NCBI GenBank assembly: GCA_025937955.1
Contig: JAICQI010000321.1
Span: 1 to 6,718, forward strand
DNA from: Pyrinomonadaceae bacterium
GTDB taxonomy: Bacteria; Acidobacteriota; Blastocatellia; Pyrinomonadales; Pyrinomonadaceae
DNA: 6,718 nt
Direction of reading: 5' to 3'
The notes under the pieces are model-generated. The model searched no databases and was not told the origin of the DNA. It saw only the letters and a list, made by a program, of their open reading frames with translations. The first letter of the stretch is position 1. Each line of letters starts with the position of its first letter. Both the position numbers and the translations under genes were made by a program. Positions 6,257 through 6,718 of this stretch are shown here, piece by piece.

Positions 6257-6556
6257 AAATACGCGCACTCCCTCTGATTCAATGACTCTGTCTAAGTCTT
6301 GAATAGGCAACAAACATGCCCTCAAAATCTCTTGACCTTCGGCCTCCAAGGATAATCAAAAACACTGATCGCGAATGTGAAAAGCTTCCCAATGAAGCTC
6401 AGCATCAGAAGCGCGGTGTATCTCAACCCGTGAAATCAGACTTCTTCGTGGAATTTTGCTGATCTTACTGCGCAAATTTTCGCAACGATCCTCAACCAAC
6501 AACTCTTCTTCGAGCTGGCAGGACAAAACAAGCCATTTGATAACCCAATAAAAGCT

Positions 6557-6580
6557 GCTATGTGCGATGGGGCACATAGC
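6557..6580. promoter_or_regulatory. Perfect 9+9 bp dyad, possible operator or minus-strand hairpin
   Basis: GCTATGTGC (6557-6565) and GCACATAGC (6572-6580) are exact inverted repeats around a 6-nt spacer GATGGG. Half-site size and 15-bp centre spacing suit a dimeric regulator between divergent genes. On the minus strand the hairpin is followed by AGCTTTTATT, so a terminator for leftward transcription is the alternative; the plus side has no T-run. Confidence 0.4.
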
Positions 6581-6630
6581 CCAAGGGCTCGGCAGTTGCA
6601 GTGCTATATCGAGTCAGGGGTGGCGTAATT

Positions 6631-6646
6631 GCGTCCAACGGGACGC
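6631..6646 (+). other. Short hairpin in the presumed leader of the gene at 6704
   Basis: GCGTCC (6631-6636) and GGACGC (6641-6646) form a perfect 6-bp stem with an AACG loop, followed by TTGGTTTGTC. The T content is modest, so it may be a leader hairpin or a weak attenuator. It lies 57 nt before the start codon at 6704. Confidence 0.3.
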
Positions 6647-6703
6647 TTGGTTTGTCTCGCGGAAAATGAGAAGACAAGCGAGATTCGAGTGGCGAGGAAG
6701 AAA

Positions 6704-6718
6704 ATGAGAGCAGCAAAA
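6704..6718 (+). CDS. Possible gene start (MRAAK...), cut by window edge
   Basis: ATG at 6704 opens a frame of five codons, MRAAK, that runs off the right edge. GAGG at 6694-6697 lies 6 nt upstream, an excellent ribosome binding site, and a leader-like region without other genes precedes it. Starts of this kind are common in medium-chain zinc alcohol dehydrogenases, but five residues cannot support a family call. It would be divergent from the cupin gene. Confidence 0.4.

Larger units (their letters stand above)
6257..6703. other. Divergent region between the cupin and the gene starting at 6704
   Basis: These 447 nt should contain the cupin promoter on the minus strand and a promoter for the plus-strand gene at 6704. 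I find no convincing -35/-10 pair. Visible structure: a perfect dyad at 6557-6580, a 6-bp hairpin GCGTCC-AACG-GGACGC at 6631-6646 in the presumed leader of the right-hand gene, and a 10-bp direct repeat GAAAATGAGA at 6662-6671 and 6700-6709, the second copy overlapping the start codon at 6704. On the minus strand the cupin frame stays open upstream to about 6625 with just one TGA (6358-6356); see findings. Confidence 0.5.

Noticed and set aside
5900..6277. 125-codon plus-strand frame opposite the cupin gene
   Set aside because: Antisense to a gene with intact cupin motif 2 and a ribosome site; no independent support.
6356..6358. TGA as a selenocysteine codon upstream of the cupin
   Set aside because: I see no stem-loop of SECIS type directly after it and no selenoprotein family match; a plain stop codon is the simpler reading.
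6356..6577. 73-codon minus-strand frame called as a stand-alone gene
   Set aside because: Its ATG lies inside the 6557-6580 dyad, it has no ribosome binding site, and the protein matches no family I can recognise with confidence. Kept only as the open-frame observation in findings.

Overview
The window reads as bacterial chromosome of moderate GC content. Every confidently called gene is a conserved chromosomal family, and I see no transposase, integrase, phage gene, CRISPR array, tRNA or rRNA. The mix (PEP synthase, cytoplasmic triple-BON protein, Hsp20, ABC1/UbiB-type kinase, DUF4404, a tiny lmo0937-type membrane protein, a small cupin) is typical of free-living environmental bacteria. A Gram-negative such as an acidobacterium or proteobacterium is my best guess, but this is inference from gene content and is weak.

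Layout. (1) Positions 1-1672, minus strand: the N-terminal 557 codons of phosphoenolpyruvate synthase (ppsA), running off the left edge. (2) 1673-2036: a divergent intergenic region. (3) 2037-5446, plus strand: four genes in a row, a three-BON-domain protein, an Hsp20 small heat-shock protein 37 nt downstream, an ABC1/AarF/UbiB-family kinase with two C-terminal membrane segments after a 156-nt gap holding a strong hairpin, and a DUF4404 protein. (4) 5447-5664: a convergent gap with a good terminator for the minus strand. (5) 5665-6256, minus strand: a 122-aa cupin followed by a 50-aa two-helix membrane protein. (6) 6257-6703: a second divergent region with a perfect 9+9 bp dyad. (7) From 6704, plus strand: what looks like the first five codons of another gene, behind a good ribosome binding site.

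How the genes fit together is inference. BON + Hsp20 are probably co-transcribed and look like a protein- and envelope-stress unit. The ABC1 kinase (linked in known members to quinone/isoprenoid lipid metabolism), DUF4404, the lmo0937-type protein and the cupin are often found among general-stress genes. PEP synthase adds a gluconeogenic, energy-state function. The whole looks like a stress/stationary-phase neighbourhood rather than one biochemical pathway. I did not find a clearly new system. The points most worth checking are the intercistronic hairpin that could alternatively pair with the Hsp20 ribosome binding site, the dyad at 6557-6580, the two well-formed translation starts of the BON gene, and the long open frame interrupted by one TGA upstream of the cupin.
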